Positions 18,499 through 26,763 of a DNA stretch of 64,000 bases are shown one piece after another. The notes below the pieces were generated by a model. That model was not told the origin of the DNA and did no database searches. It was given only the letters and a program-made list of their open reading frames with translations. The position numbers were made by a program, and so were the translations under genes. Location: contig NZ_LXUK01000012.1 in assembly GCF_013072695.1 (NCBI RefSeq), positions 434,546 through 498,545 of the forward strand, read 5' to 3'. Within the stretch, counting starts at the first letter, position 1, and each line of letters opens with the position of its first letter. This DNA is from Acinetobacter sp. Ac_5812. GTDB lineage: Bacteria; Pseudomonadota; Gammaproteobacteria; Pseudomonadales; Moraxellaceae.

Positions 18499-18948
18499 CT
18501 ATGGATTGACCTTTAATACTTCAGTGCTTGCTGTGCTCAATACTGTACCCTCATTTGAGATGGGGATCATCAAGGGGACAGGCTGCCTTGTCGTTTTTTC
18601 AATCAGGATGGAATGAGGTTCATTGTTCTCAAAAAGAAATTGTTCCCCCCATTGGCGCAATGCCACCACGATTGGAAACAGCTGTTCGCCTTTGTCCGTC
18701 AGAATATATTCTTGATAGCTTGTGCCATCGGAAGCAGCACGTGTTTGCAGAATCTCAGCAGCAATTAATTTATGTAGTCTGTCTGAGAGAATGTTACGCG
18801 CGACATTGAGGCTTCGTTGCAGATCACCAAAGCGGTGTAGTCCATCCATTATATCGCGCACAATTAATAAGGACCAACGATCTCCAATCACTTCAACACT
18901 CCGTGCAACAGGGCAGAATTCTGGACTCGAAATTTTAGGGTTTGGCAT
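18499..18948 (-). CDS. HxlR-family transcriptional regulator
   Basis: A 149-residue winged-helix regulator with the family core: FCPVARSVEVIGDRWSLLIV, RFGDLQRSLNVARNILSDRL and the wing segment YQEYILTDKG. Cys12 sits where redox-sensing HxlR proteins (YodB, HypR) carry their reactive cysteine, so quinone or aldehyde sensing is possible but not shown. It is divergent from an MFS exporter gene across an 86-97 bp gap that contains a strong inverted repeat. The usual logic is repression of the exporter. Confidence 0.88.
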   Translation of the reverse strand: MPNPKISSPEFCPVARSVEVIGDRWSLLIVRDIMDGLHRFGDLQRSLNVARNILSDRLHKLIAAEILQTRAASDGTSYQEYILTDKGEQLFPIVVALRQWGEQFLFENNEPHSILIEKTTRQPVPLMIPISNEGTVLSTASTEVLKVNP

Positions 18949-18970
18949 CGCATTCTCAGCAGATTAAGAT

Positions 18971-18999
18971 TGACCTAGTTGCATTTTAAAACTAGATCA
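18971..18999. promoter_or_regulatory. Candidate HxlR operator
   Basis: Inverted repeat TGACCTAGTT, 9-bp spacer, AACTAGATCA (one mismatch in 10), centred between the divergent hxlR and MFS genes. Further AACTGG half-sites occur at 19010 and 19027. Position and symmetry fit a regulator dimer; binding is inferred. Confidence 0.55.
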
Positions 19000-19045
19000 A
19001 TTAGGATTCAACTGGTTTTAATTTGAAACTGGTTTGGGTATATAT

Positions 19046-20287
19046 ATGAATATTCCCTGTAGGTCTTGTTTATCCAAAAAGGAAAAACATCTTTTAATTC
19101 AGTCAAAAAAATTGCCGACCAGTTTGGTGTGGCTATTTGCCATTGCTAGTGGTCTTAGTGTTGCCAATGTTTATTATGCGCAACCATTGCTTGCTGCAAT
19201 TGCAACGGATTTGGCAATAAGTTATGCCGCTGTTGGTAGTGTCATTCTCGTGACTCAAATTGGTTGTGCGATCGCTTTAATGTTGTTAGTTCCATTGGGC
19301 GATCGAGCCGATCGCAGGCAGTTAATGCTATTACAGCTATTCGGATTGGTGCTTGCATTGACTGCTGTAAGCATCACTAAAACGGCTGTAGGCTTATTTG
19401 CAAGTATGTTTGCTGTTGGCATGTTAGGGACTGCCATGACGCAGGGGCTAATTGCCTATGCTGCAAGTGTTTCCGAACCACATGAGCGCGGATACGTCGT
19501 TGGCACAGCACAAAGTGGCGTGTTTATCGGATTGTTATTAGCACGTGTTTTTGCTGGCGGTGTTAGCGATTTGGCTGGATGGAGGAGCGTATATTTTTGT
19601 GCAGCAACACTGATGTTGATGCTTGCATTCCCACTTTGGAAATCCTTGCCAGTACGATCCAATACACAGAATACGTTGGGTTATCCTCGTTTGATTTTGT
19701 CGATGTTAAGTTTGCTTTATCACAATAAACTATTACAAATACGAGGCATATTGGCATTGCTGATGTTTGCAGTGTTTAATATTTTTTGGAGTGCACTGGC
19801 TTTATTGTTGAGTTCTCCTCCTTATCAGTATTCACATACCGCTATTGGTGCATTTGGTTTGGTTGGGGTACTGGGTGCTTTGATGGCGACAAAAGCTGGG
19901 CAATGGGCAGATCAAGGTTTTGCGCAAAGAACCAGTGGCTTTGCCTTGCTGATTATATTGTTGTCATGGGTTGCATTCGCTCAAATTGAATATTCAATTG
20001 TTGCGTTAATCATTGGTATTTTATTACTGGATTTGGGTGGGCAAGCTTTACATGTCACCAATCAAAGCATGATTTTCCAAACCCAACAAGACAACCAAAG
20101 CCGCTTGGTTGGACTATATATGTTGTTTTATGCGGCTGGGAGTGGTTTGGGAGCAATCAGCAGTACCCTGACGTATGCACGAGCTGGATGGCAAGGGGTG
20201 TGCGTGCTCGGTGCCTGCATCAGCATCATGGCTTTGTTATTTTGGTGGATCACGCGACATGCTAAACAAGACAGCATGTCTGTTTAA
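19046..20287 (+). CDS. MFS transporter, probable drug or metabolite exporter under HxlR control
   Basis: A 413-residue, 12-helix major facilitator. The loop 2-3 motif reads LGDRADRRQLM and the N-terminal helix includes ASGLSVANVYYAQPLL, a pattern shared by the DHA-type exporters. The ATG at 19046 is preferred over a TTG four codons upstream. Divergent from the HxlR gene with a shared operator region, which supports inducible efflux. Substrate unknown. The gene lies between the copD remnant and intact copD. Confidence 0.85.
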   Translation: MNIPCRSCLSKKEKHLLIQSKKLPTSLVWLFAIASGLSVANVYYAQPLLAAIATDLAISYAAVGSVILVTQIGCAIALMLLVPLGDRADRRQLMLLQLFGLVLALTAVSITKTAVGLFASMFAVGMLGTAMTQGLIAYAASVSEPHERGYVVGTAQSGVFIGLLLARVFAGGVSDLAGWRSVYFCAATLMLMLAFPLWKSLPVRSNTQNTLGYPRLILSMLSLLYHNKLLQIRGILALLMFAVFNIFWSALALLLSSPPYQYSHTAIGAFGLVGVLGALMATKAGQWADQGFAQRTSGFALLIILLSWVAFAQIEYSIVALIIGILLLDLGGQALHVTNQSMIFQTQQDNQSRLVGLYMLFYAAGSGLGAISSTLTYARAGWQGVCVLGACISIMALLFWWITRHAKQDSMSV

Positions 20288-20296
20288 CGCGCTTGA

Positions 20297-20332
20297 GTGA
20301 ATCAGGGCTTTATTCAAATGGCCATGATTCAC
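20297..20332. terminator. Terminator between convergent MFS and copD genes
   Basis: Stem GTGAATCA-g-GGC / GCC-a-TGATTCAC with a 12-nt loop. A second small hairpin (CACAT/ATGTG) followed by ATTTTATT comes just after it on the plus strand. Likely serves both convergent genes. Confidence 0.6.
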
Positions 20333-20356
20333 ATCGAGTAGCAGTTCCATGTGATT

Positions 20357-21238
20357 TTATTCAATTCCGACAACTGTGGTGATATAGGCAGTGGTCATTA
20401 AAATCATGAAGCCGAGTGACATTTCAAACAAAATGGCATAGCCGAGTTGTTTTGCAAATTTAGCCTGTTGTAAACGTGGGCTAAAGTACCATTTGTTAAA
20501 AGCGGCCAACAGTAAAATGCCAATAACCAAGACGAGCTTAATGATAAAATCTTGTCCATAAGGTGTGGCGATGAGCACATCAAAATCCTTAAACAGGAGT
20601 AGTGCAATAGTGATACCGCATGCAATCAGAATACCGACGATAAATGCGGCAATCTGTCCAAATAAATGCATAGATTGTTTTAACGGTAGCCCACTGATAA
20701 TGTGGCTGGTTTTCCAAAGCGGGTAGAGCGACCCCATCCAAACAGACATTAAAAGCACATGGATCGTCAATAAAAGCTGGGCGAAAGTGGAGAGGTTGGT
20801 GACATGGCCGAGTTGAGAAAAACTATAGGCGATCAGCAATACAGGGATCGGCCAAATGCATTTTTCAAACAGGCTAATTTCTGTTCTGTGCATTTTGAGT
20901 TTAAAAATCAGCAACGCCAGCAGTAATGCAAAGCTGATCATACGAAGCAGATGGGCATGTCCCGTCGCAGTGTTGATCAGAATGTTGATATAGTTCCAGT
21001 CAAACATGCCGAGCAGGCCTGTATTGGCAAAGCTTCCAACTAAAAACAAGAAACCCAGCGTACTGGACATAAAACCAAGGGCGGCCCCAATGGTGATGTA
21101 ATTGACCATCCCTTTTTTGATTTCAGCATAGTGTCCGAGGAGGAAATAGCTGAATGCACCTCCAATGACAAAAGCAGTACTTAGATATAGGCTAATTTTT
21201 ATTATCCAAGCGGCGAATATCCAATATTCAGGCATCAT
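20357..21238 (-). CDS. copD: CopD-family copper-resistance membrane protein
   Basis: A 293-residue polytopic inner-membrane protein with about eight hydrophobic helices, matching the CopD/PcoD family. Histidines within membrane segments (ATGHAHLLRM, QLGHVTNL, LTIHVLLMSVWMGSL) are the likely copper ligands. A TTG start ten codons upstream exists, but the ATG at 21238 has AGGA seven bases before it and is preferred. It follows copC on the same strand with a 76-bp gap. CopC passes copper to CopD for import across the inner membrane in the current model. Its 3' end is duplicated as a remnant at 18286-18483. Confidence 0.85.
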   Translation of the reverse strand: MMPEYWIFAAWIIKISLYLSTAFVIGGAFSYFLLGHYAEIKKGMVNYITIGAALGFMSSTLGFLFLVGSFANTGLLGMFDWNYINILINTATGHAHLLRMISFALLLALLIFKLKMHRTEISLFEKCIWPIPVLLIAYSFSQLGHVTNLSTFAQLLLTIHVLLMSVWMGSLYPLWKTSHIISGLPLKQSMHLFGQIAAFIVGILIACGITIALLLFKDFDVLIATPYGQDFIIKLVLVIGILLLAAFNKWYFSPRLQQAKFAKQLGYAILFEMSLGFMILMTTAYITTVVGIE

Positions 21239-21314
21239 TTTTATTCCTAACACCGAGCAACTGGTCAAGGGATGAGATTGGCAAGTTGCTCATCTATTCC
21301 AAGTTTGATTTGGC

Positions 21315-21686
21315 TTATTTCAAAGTAAAACTATATTCACCGTTCATGTTGTGCCCATCTTTGCCCATGGTGCTCCAAAGTACGGTGTATTTACCTTTTT
21401 TCAGTGTAGGGATGGCAATATCAAAGGTTTTTTTCAGGTCATGGCTGACCTTGTAATTCAATGGAAGCTCTCGGCGCTGTTCATCTAAAACTTGAATCTT
21501 CATTAACATCACCTCATCACCAAAATTAAGGTTTAGATTTTTAGGCTGGGTTGAAACTGTGGTATTTGCTGCAGGTGTAGCACTGATCAAGCTGACATGA
21601 GCAAAAGCGGTTGATGTTGCAATCGTTAGGGTTGTACCGATGATCAGGTTGCGCAACATGATTTTACTGTTTTGCACAAAACTCAT
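21315..21686 (-). CDS. copC: CopC-type periplasmic copper-binding protein
   Basis: A 123-residue protein with a signal peptide ending STAFA. The mature N-terminus then starts with His30, the known Cu(II) ligand position of CopC. The C-terminal motif WSTMGKDGHNMNGEYSF provides Asp110 and His112, completing the Cu(II) site. The short beta-sandwich length is normal for the CopC/YobA family. AAGAGGA lies before the ATG. It is the first gene of a copCD operon. Confidence 0.92.
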   Translation of the reverse strand: MSFVQNSKIMLRNLIIGTTLTIATSTAFAHVSLISATPAANTTVSTQPKNLNLNFGDEVMLMKIQVLDEQRRELPLNYKVSHDLKKTFDIAIPTLKKGKYTVLWSTMGKDGHNMNGEYSFTLK

Positions 21687-21804
21687 TTTTTATCCTCTTT
21701 TAAAGCATGATGTGGGACTGATGACACAATCGGCGCCATCAGCTTTCATCTTTATTATCCAAGTTGCATCAGTACTTCTGAGCAACAGGAAAATTACGTT
21801 TTTG

Positions 21805-22992
21805 TCATTTTGAGGGTTGTATGTTTGGCTTGAGACTGCGAATCAGAATAGGCAGCGCAAGTAAATAAATAATGACTACACTTAGCCAGATTGCACCCGG
21901 CCATTTGGATTGAAATTGAAAATACAGTGTAGAAAATAACAGTGGTGCAAACATGGAGGCCAAGCTGATTGTAGAGGCAATAATGCCTTGAAATTGGCCT
22001 TGTTGTTCTGGTGAAACTTTTTGCGAAGCCAAGGCTTGTAATGACGGGGTACCGATACTGCCTAAGGCGAAAAGTGGCATGATGATAAAAATGATCCAAG
22101 CTTGTTGAGCAAAAGCCATGATGGATAATGCAATACAAGAGCAACTTATTCCGATAAGGACGGTGTTTCGATCCCCAAATCGTCTGGAGGCATGTTGAGG
22201 AATAAAGGCTTGAACCAGCATTTGAGATAAACCAAAAGCAGCTAAAGATAGACCCACCCAAAAACCGTTCCATTGAAAGGTAGCATGTCCCCAAAGCGCC
22301 CAGCACACTGCATAAGCTTCACCTGTGCCACTCAAGATAAAAAAGGTGGCAATTAAGGGACGTATATTCGGGATTGATCGAAGCGAGGTAAAGGCTTTAA
22401 ATGGATTCAGACTCGAAACAGCATTGTTTGAGAGCCCGGTTGTTTTTGACTCAGGCAATGCCCAATAGGCCAGTAAAAAGTTGAGACCTGAAAGAGTGGC
22501 TGCGATGATAAAGGGCAGCCTGAGCCAGTAGTCACCCAGCAAACCTCCAAGGATTGGTCCAATAATAAAACCTGCACCAAACATCGCGCTCATGAGCCCA
22601 AAGTATTTGGCACGTTGATCTGGTTTGGTTATATCAACAAGATAGGCGGAAGCAACTGACATATTGGCACTGCTCATGCCTGCAATGATTCGACCGATCA
22701 ATAGCAGCACCAGACTATGTGAAAAGGTCAAGAAAGTGTAGTTGATTGTTGAACCTGCCAATGACAGCAGCAGAATCGGTCGCCGTCCAAATCGGTCACT
22801 CAATGCGCCGAGTACAGGTGAAAAGAGGAATTGCATGGCGGCATAGAGACTGCCGAGCAGACCAATGTATAATGCAGTCTGATGACTATGTGTAATATCT
22901 TGAAGTAAGGCGGGTAAGATTGGAAAAATCAGCCCGATGCCAATTGCATCTAAAGCAATGGTCGAAAAAATAATAAATAGAGAGCGATTCAT
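21805..22992 (-). CDS. Tet(A)-like MFS efflux transporter
   Basis: A 395-residue, 12-helix exporter closely following the Tet(A)/Tet(G) pattern from end to end: STIALDAIGIGLIFPILPALL at the N-terminus, GALSDRFGRRPILLLSLAG (motif A), GPILGGLLGD (motif C) and SEQQGQFQG-like VSPEQQGQFQG in the C half. AGGA precedes the ATG at 22992, while a longer frame of 24 codons has no such support. No tetR gene is adjacent, unlike mobile tet determinants, and there is no transposon flank. It is probably a chromosomal relative; tetracycline export is likely by homology but not demonstrated. Confidence 0.82.
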   Translation of the reverse strand: MNRSLFIIFSTIALDAIGIGLIFPILPALLQDITHSHQTALYIGLLGSLYAAMQFLFSPVLGALSDRFGRRPILLLSLAGSTINYTFLTFSHSLVLLLIGRIIAGMSSANMSVASAYLVDITKPDQRAKYFGLMSAMFGAGFIIGPILGGLLGDYWLRLPFIIAATLSGLNFLLAYWALPESKTTGLSNNAVSSLNPFKAFTSLRSIPNIRPLIATFFILSGTGEAYAVCWALWGHATFQWNGFWVGLSLAAFGLSQMLVQAFIPQHASRRFGDRNTVLIGISCSCIALSIMAFAQQAWIIFIIMPLFALGSIGTPSLQALASQKVSPEQQGQFQGIIASTISLASMFAPLLFSTLYFQFQSKWPGAIWLSVVIIYLLALPILIRSLKPNIQPSK

Positions 22993-23107
22993 AAAGCGTC
23001 CTATCGAAAAAGCAGGCACAGAAATACTGTGAGAACCTGTTAACGATGCCTGATAACAACTCAAGCCCTGATGAACGCTGACCGAATCTTAATGATTGGG
23101 ATATGTG

Positions 23108-23149
23108 TTGATGTGATATTTTTCGCGAATGAAAAAATATCAACATCAA
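23108..23149. promoter_or_regulatory. Inverted repeat upstream of the Tet(A)-like gene
   Basis: Arms TTGATG-TGATATTTTT and AAAAATATCA-ACATCAA (one extra base) enclose a 9-nt loop. The decamer ATTTTTCGCG also occurs twice, at 23119 and 23149. It lies in the 319-bp gap upstream of the exporter and may be an operator or promoter element. Confidence 0.4.
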
Positions 23150-23257
23150 TTTTTCGCGGTTTTTTTTATCGTAACAATGAAAACGAAGGAATCTAGCAAG
23201 TTCCAACGATGGCTAAAATTCTAGCACTTAAACGTGCAGAGAAACAAGATCATGTTG

Positions 23258-23308
23258 ATCACTCAGAACTGCAGCAGGCCTGTTGCTATGCTGCAGTTAT
23301 TGAGTGAT
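23258..23308 (-). terminator. 3' hairpin of the fsr gene
   Basis: Arms ATCACTCA-g-AACTGCAGCA and TGCTGCAGTT-at-TGAGTGAT give 18 paired bases just beyond the stop of the minus-strand exporter gene. No strong T run follows, so this may be a transcript-stabilising hairpin or a weak terminator. Confidence 0.5.
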
Positions 23309-23311
23309 GGA

Positions 23312-24535
23312 TTATTTTTTAGTATTCGGCAAGAACGCAGTCATAAAACCTAATAAAGGCAGGAATGAGCAGAGTTTATAGACCCAAACAATACCATGAG
23401 TATCGGCCAAATGCCCCAGTCCCGCTGCCCCAATCCCGCCGATCCCGAACATCAGTCCAAACATCAAGCCAGCAACCATACCGACACGACCAGGCAAGGC
23501 TTCCTGAGCATACACCACCAAGGCAGAGAAAGCAGAGGATATGACTAAACCAATCACAATTGCTAGGATCGCTGTTCCAGTAAGACCAACATAAGGCAAC
23601 ATCAAGGCAAATGGTGCAACACCCAAGAAGGACACCCAAATCACAGCTTTACGACCGATCCGATCACCGATAGAGCCGCCCGCAAAAGTACCCAGTGCCA
23701 CTGCGCCTAAAAATATAAATAGATACAGCTGAGAGGTTTGAATAGAAACATTAAAACGTTCAATCAGATAGAAAGTAAAATAATTGGTAATGGCCGCGAT
23801 ATAGATAAATTTGGCAAACATCAACACACAAATCACGGCCATGGCCTGAATCACTAGTTTACGGGTCAAGGTAGAAATGGCCGGTTGACTGGCAGCACGT
23901 TGTACAGGTGCTTGATTGACCACCCATTTGGTGACACGTAATAAAACGAAAATCGCCAAAGCAGCAACTAAAACAAAGAGGCCAATAGCACCTTGTCCAT
24001 TTGGAATAATCACAGCCGCAGCCATTAATGGCCCAATCGCAGAACCGGTATTGCCGCCAACCTGAAACATCGATTGTGCTGTACCAAAACGTCCGCCAGA
24101 CGCAGTACGGGCGATGCGAGAGGCTTCAGGATGAAAAGTCGATGAACCTACCCCAATCAGTGCAGCAGCAAATAATAAGCTGTGGAAGCTTGCTGCAATC
24201 GCCATCAAGCCAATGCCGATGAGTGTGGCTGCCATACCCATCGGCAATAAATAGGGTTTTGGATGTTTATCGGTATATAGCCCAATCCAAGGTTGTAATA
24301 AGGATGCGGTAATTTGATAGACCAAGGCAATCCAGCCGATTTGAGCAAAACTTAAGGAAAATTCGGCTTTTAACATCGGATAACTTGCAGTGACTACGGC
24401 TTGAATTGAATCATTTAATAGATGGGCAAAAGCAACTGCGCCGACAACACGTAACACGAATTTCTGCGGTTGATCATTGGGGGGAAATTGCTCTTGCGGA
24501 AATGCATTCTCAAGAGTGCCTGTATTGCTTGCCAT
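23312..24535 (-). CDS. fsr: Fosmidomycin-resistance-type MFS exporter
   Basis: A 407-residue major facilitator with the Fsr pattern: FAHLLNDSIQAVVTASYPML, IGWIALVYQITASLLQPWIG, GSSTFHPEASRIARTASGG and FQVGGNTGSAIGPLMAA. Fsr exports fosmidomycin and related phosphonate-type drugs in E. coli; the physiological substrate here is unknown. GGAG precedes the ATG at 24535. It is divergent from an AraC-type regulator across 149 bp, which is the likely control unit. It is the third drug-type MFS gene in 5.5 kb. Confidence 0.87.
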   Translation of the reverse strand: MASNTGTLENAFPQEQFPPNDQPQKFVLRVVGAVAFAHLLNDSIQAVVTASYPMLKAEFSLSFAQIGWIALVYQITASLLQPWIGLYTDKHPKPYLLPMGMAATLIGIGLMAIAASFHSLLFAAALIGVGSSTFHPEASRIARTASGGRFGTAQSMFQVGGNTGSAIGPLMAAAVIIPNGQGAIGLFVLVAALAIFVLLRVTKWVVNQAPVQRAASQPAISTLTRKLVIQAMAVICVLMFAKFIYIAAITNYFTFYLIERFNVSIQTSQLYLFIFLGAVALGTFAGGSIGDRIGRKAVIWVSFLGVAPFALMLPYVGLTGTAILAIVIGLVISSAFSALVVYAQEALPGRVGMVAGLMFGLMFGIGGIGAAGLGHLADTHGIVWVYKLCSFLPLLGFMTAFLPNTKK

Positions 24536-24684
24536 GATTGCTCCAACACGTTATATCAGCTTGAAATGGTGCTGCTGAAAGAGGTTTGTTTTTCAGTGTT
24601 TTTATCCTAAACTGAATAGAAATCGGCCCACAATCATATTTGGGACAGATAGTGTCGAGTTCAGGCCATTTTTAAGGAAGGGCA

Positions 24685-25461
24685 ATGCGTAATATTCAGG
24701 TCAACGATTATCAGGATGTGGCGCGTGAAGTGATGGCCACGGGCAATGATTATGCTGATGGTCATCTGCTGGCGAGTCATCGCCATCGTCGAGGTCAATG
24801 TCTGTATGCGATTACAGGGGTCGTAACGGTCATTACCGCTACTGGCAGTTGGGTGGTGCCACCGAAACGTGCACTTTGGATTCCAGCAGGGATTGACCAT
24901 GAAGTACACATGGGTGGGATCACCAAAACCCGTAGTGCCTATATTCTCCCTGAAATCGCAAATGCGGCAGGCTTGCCAGCCTATTGTGCAGTGATCAACG
25001 TGTCCCCTTTATTGCATGAGCTATTATCGACCGCGGTTGATTTGCCTGTTGAATATGTGTTGGGTAGCCGAGATGATTATCTCATGCGATTAATCATTGC
25101 AGAAATTGCACTGATGCCTGAACTGCCTTTAAATGCGCCCTTGCCGCAAGAACCACGGTTAGCCGCCTTATGCCTGCAATTGTTAAAAGCACCTAACTTG
25201 GACGATGATCTTGATCAAATTGCAGCACAGGTTGGCATGAGCCGCCGTAACTTTACACGAATTTTTCGGCAGCAAACGGGGATGAGCTTTAGTAACTGGC
25301 GCCAGCAAGCCTGTTTACTCAATGCGTTGACCCGTATGGAGTTGGGGCAATCCATTACCTGCGTCGCAATCGAGTTGGGTTATAGCAGTAGCAGTGCTTT
25401 TACCGCAGCCTTTAAACGTTCTTTGGGTGTGGCGCCTCGTTTTTATATACAAGGAAAATAA
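24685..25461 (+). CDS. AraC-family transcriptional regulator (NimR-like)
   Basis: A 258-residue regulator with an N-terminal cupin sensor (SHRHRRGQCLYAITGVVTV, then VPPKRALWIPAGIDHEV) and a C-terminal double HTH (LDQIAAQVGMSRRNFTRIF and ITCVAIELGYSSSSAFTAAF). This matches the NimR/YeaM branch, whose members control adjacent MFS exporters. AAGGAAGGG precedes the ATG. It is divergent from the fsr-type gene. A short dyad, GACA-gatag-TGTC at 24646-24658, lies in the shared promoter gap and is a candidate operator. Confidence 0.88.
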   Translation: MRNIQVNDYQDVAREVMATGNDYADGHLLASHRHRRGQCLYAITGVVTVITATGSWVVPPKRALWIPAGIDHEVHMGGITKTRSAYILPEIANAAGLPAYCAVINVSPLLHELLSTAVDLPVEYVLGSRDDYLMRLIIAEIALMPELPLNAPLPQEPRLAALCLQLLKAPNLDDDLDQIAAQVGMSRRNFTRIFRQQTGMSFSNWRQQACLLNALTRMELGQSITCVAIELGYSSSSAFTAAFKRSLGVAPRFYIQGK

Positions 25462-25556
25462 ACAAGGGATTGGCATAATTGTGTTAATTTGAATAACTGC
25501 ATTTATTGCAGCTTCATCTCTCTTGATCGATAAAATATGATTTAAATGACAATATT

Positions 25557-26708
25557 ATGATTTCATTATTAAAACGCTTGGCTTTATCTCATCAAGGTTT
25601 AGAAAAAAACAATCGATTTGGTGGGGGCTTATTTGGTACACAACAAGCCATTGAACATCTGGGCTATGTGCAAATTGATACCATTTCAGTGGTGGAACGC
25701 GCCCATCATCATGTGCTGTGGAGTCGAGTACCCAATTACCAATTGGGTCATTTAAATCAACTGGTACAAGATCAACTGATTTTTGAACATTGGGCCCATG
25801 CAGCATCCTATTTACCGATGCGGGATTATCGCTATGCCATGCCGTTAATGCATTCTATTCGTAATGGAGAAAGCCGTTATTTTTCAAGAGGTGATCAGAA
25901 ACTGATGCATGAAATTCTGGCTCAGGTGAAAGCCGAAGGCAGAATCCGACTCAGAAATATGCAGAAGGAAAAACGGGAAGGATTAGCAAGCTGGTGGAAT
26001 GCTGGACCGAGTCGCAAGGCAATTGAACAGTTATTCATGCAAGGTGATTTAATGATCTGTGAACGTAATGGCATGGAGAAGGTGTATGACCTGACCGAAC
26101 GTTGTATACCGCAAGGTATTGATGTAAGCACACCGACTTTACAGGAATATGCACAGTATTTATTAGATACCACCATACGTGCCCATGGCGTATTTACCTG
26201 GAAGCAATTGCTGCATTTAAAAACCAATAAAGATTTACGTGACATCATGCGTAAACTCTTGGACGAACAGATTGATGCAGGTGTGATCAATATGATCAAG
26301 CTGGAAAGTGGGCAAACGGTTTATGTGGCCAGCGCCGTGTTGGAACATGAACCCAAGATTGAAGCGGAGGTTAAAATCTTATCTCCGTTTGATAATCTGG
26401 TGATTCATCGGGAACGTTTAAGTCGCTTATTTGACTTTGATTATCGCATTGAATGCTATGTACCTGCGGTCAAACGACAATATGGTTATTTTTGCTTACC
26501 GTTGCTTTATGCAGATGATTTTGTTGGACGAATCGACTGTAAAGTGCATCGTCGTGAACAAAGATTAGAAGTGATAAGTTTGCATTTAGAAGATGCCAAT
26601 ATGCGAAATCGAGATGAGTTTTTGCTTGCATTAGAACGAGAATTACAATGTTTCGCCCAATTTAATCAGTGTACAACTATTGACCTAGATAAGATCAAGA
26701 TGCGATAG
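25557..26708 (+). CDS. ycaQ: YcaQ-type DNA glycosylase (HTH_42 winged-helix protein)
   Basis: A 383-residue protein of the AlkZ/YcaQ superfamily, built of tandem winged-helix domains and a C-terminal beta-barrel (ILSPFDNLVIHRERLSRLF and HRREQRLEVISLHLE). The catalytic motif is Gln39-Ile40-Asp41 within LGYVQIDTISVVERAHHHVL. This is the Q-x-D form of YcaQ, which unhooks alkylation-derived DNA crosslinks, rather than the Q-x-Q form of AlkZ. It is monocistronic and convergent with gcdH. The Shine-Dalgarno is weak. Confidence 0.85.
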   Translation: MISLLKRLALSHQGLEKNNRFGGGLFGTQQAIEHLGYVQIDTISVVERAHHHVLWSRVPNYQLGHLNQLVQDQLIFEHWAHAASYLPMRDYRYAMPLMHSIRNGESRYFSRGDQKLMHEILAQVKAEGRIRLRNMQKEKREGLASWWNAGPSRKAIEQLFMQGDLMICERNGMEKVYDLTERCIPQGIDVSTPTLQEYAQYLLDTTIRAHGVFTWKQLLHLKTNKDLRDIMRKLLDEQIDAGVINMIKLESGQTVYVASAVLEHEPKIEAEVKILSPFDNLVIHRERLSRLFDFDYRIECYVPAVKRQYGYFCLPLLYADDFVGRIDCKVHRREQRLEVISLHLEDANMRNRDEFLLALERELQCFAQFNQCTTIDLDKIKMR

Positions 26709-26746
26709 GGCGAGCCATCTAACGTCGATGCTCGCCGTTTTATTTT
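26709..26746. terminator. Bidirectional terminator between ycaQ and gcdH
   Basis: Stem GGCGAGC / GCTCGCC with a 14-nt loop, followed by GTTTTATTTT on the plus strand, in the 55-bp gap between two convergent genes. Confidence 0.8.
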
Positions 26747-26763
26747 AGTCGTCACTTAGCGCT

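Noticed and set aside
18499..20287. hxlR-MFS as an insertion sequence or transposon cargo
   Set aside because: No transposase, terminal inverted repeats or target-site duplication; the copD duplication points to homologous recombination instead.
21794..22306. 170-codon frame overlapping the Tet(A)-like gene in another register
   Set aside because: Cysteine- and histidine-rich translation typical of a frame shadow, while the exporter frame is complete and well conserved.
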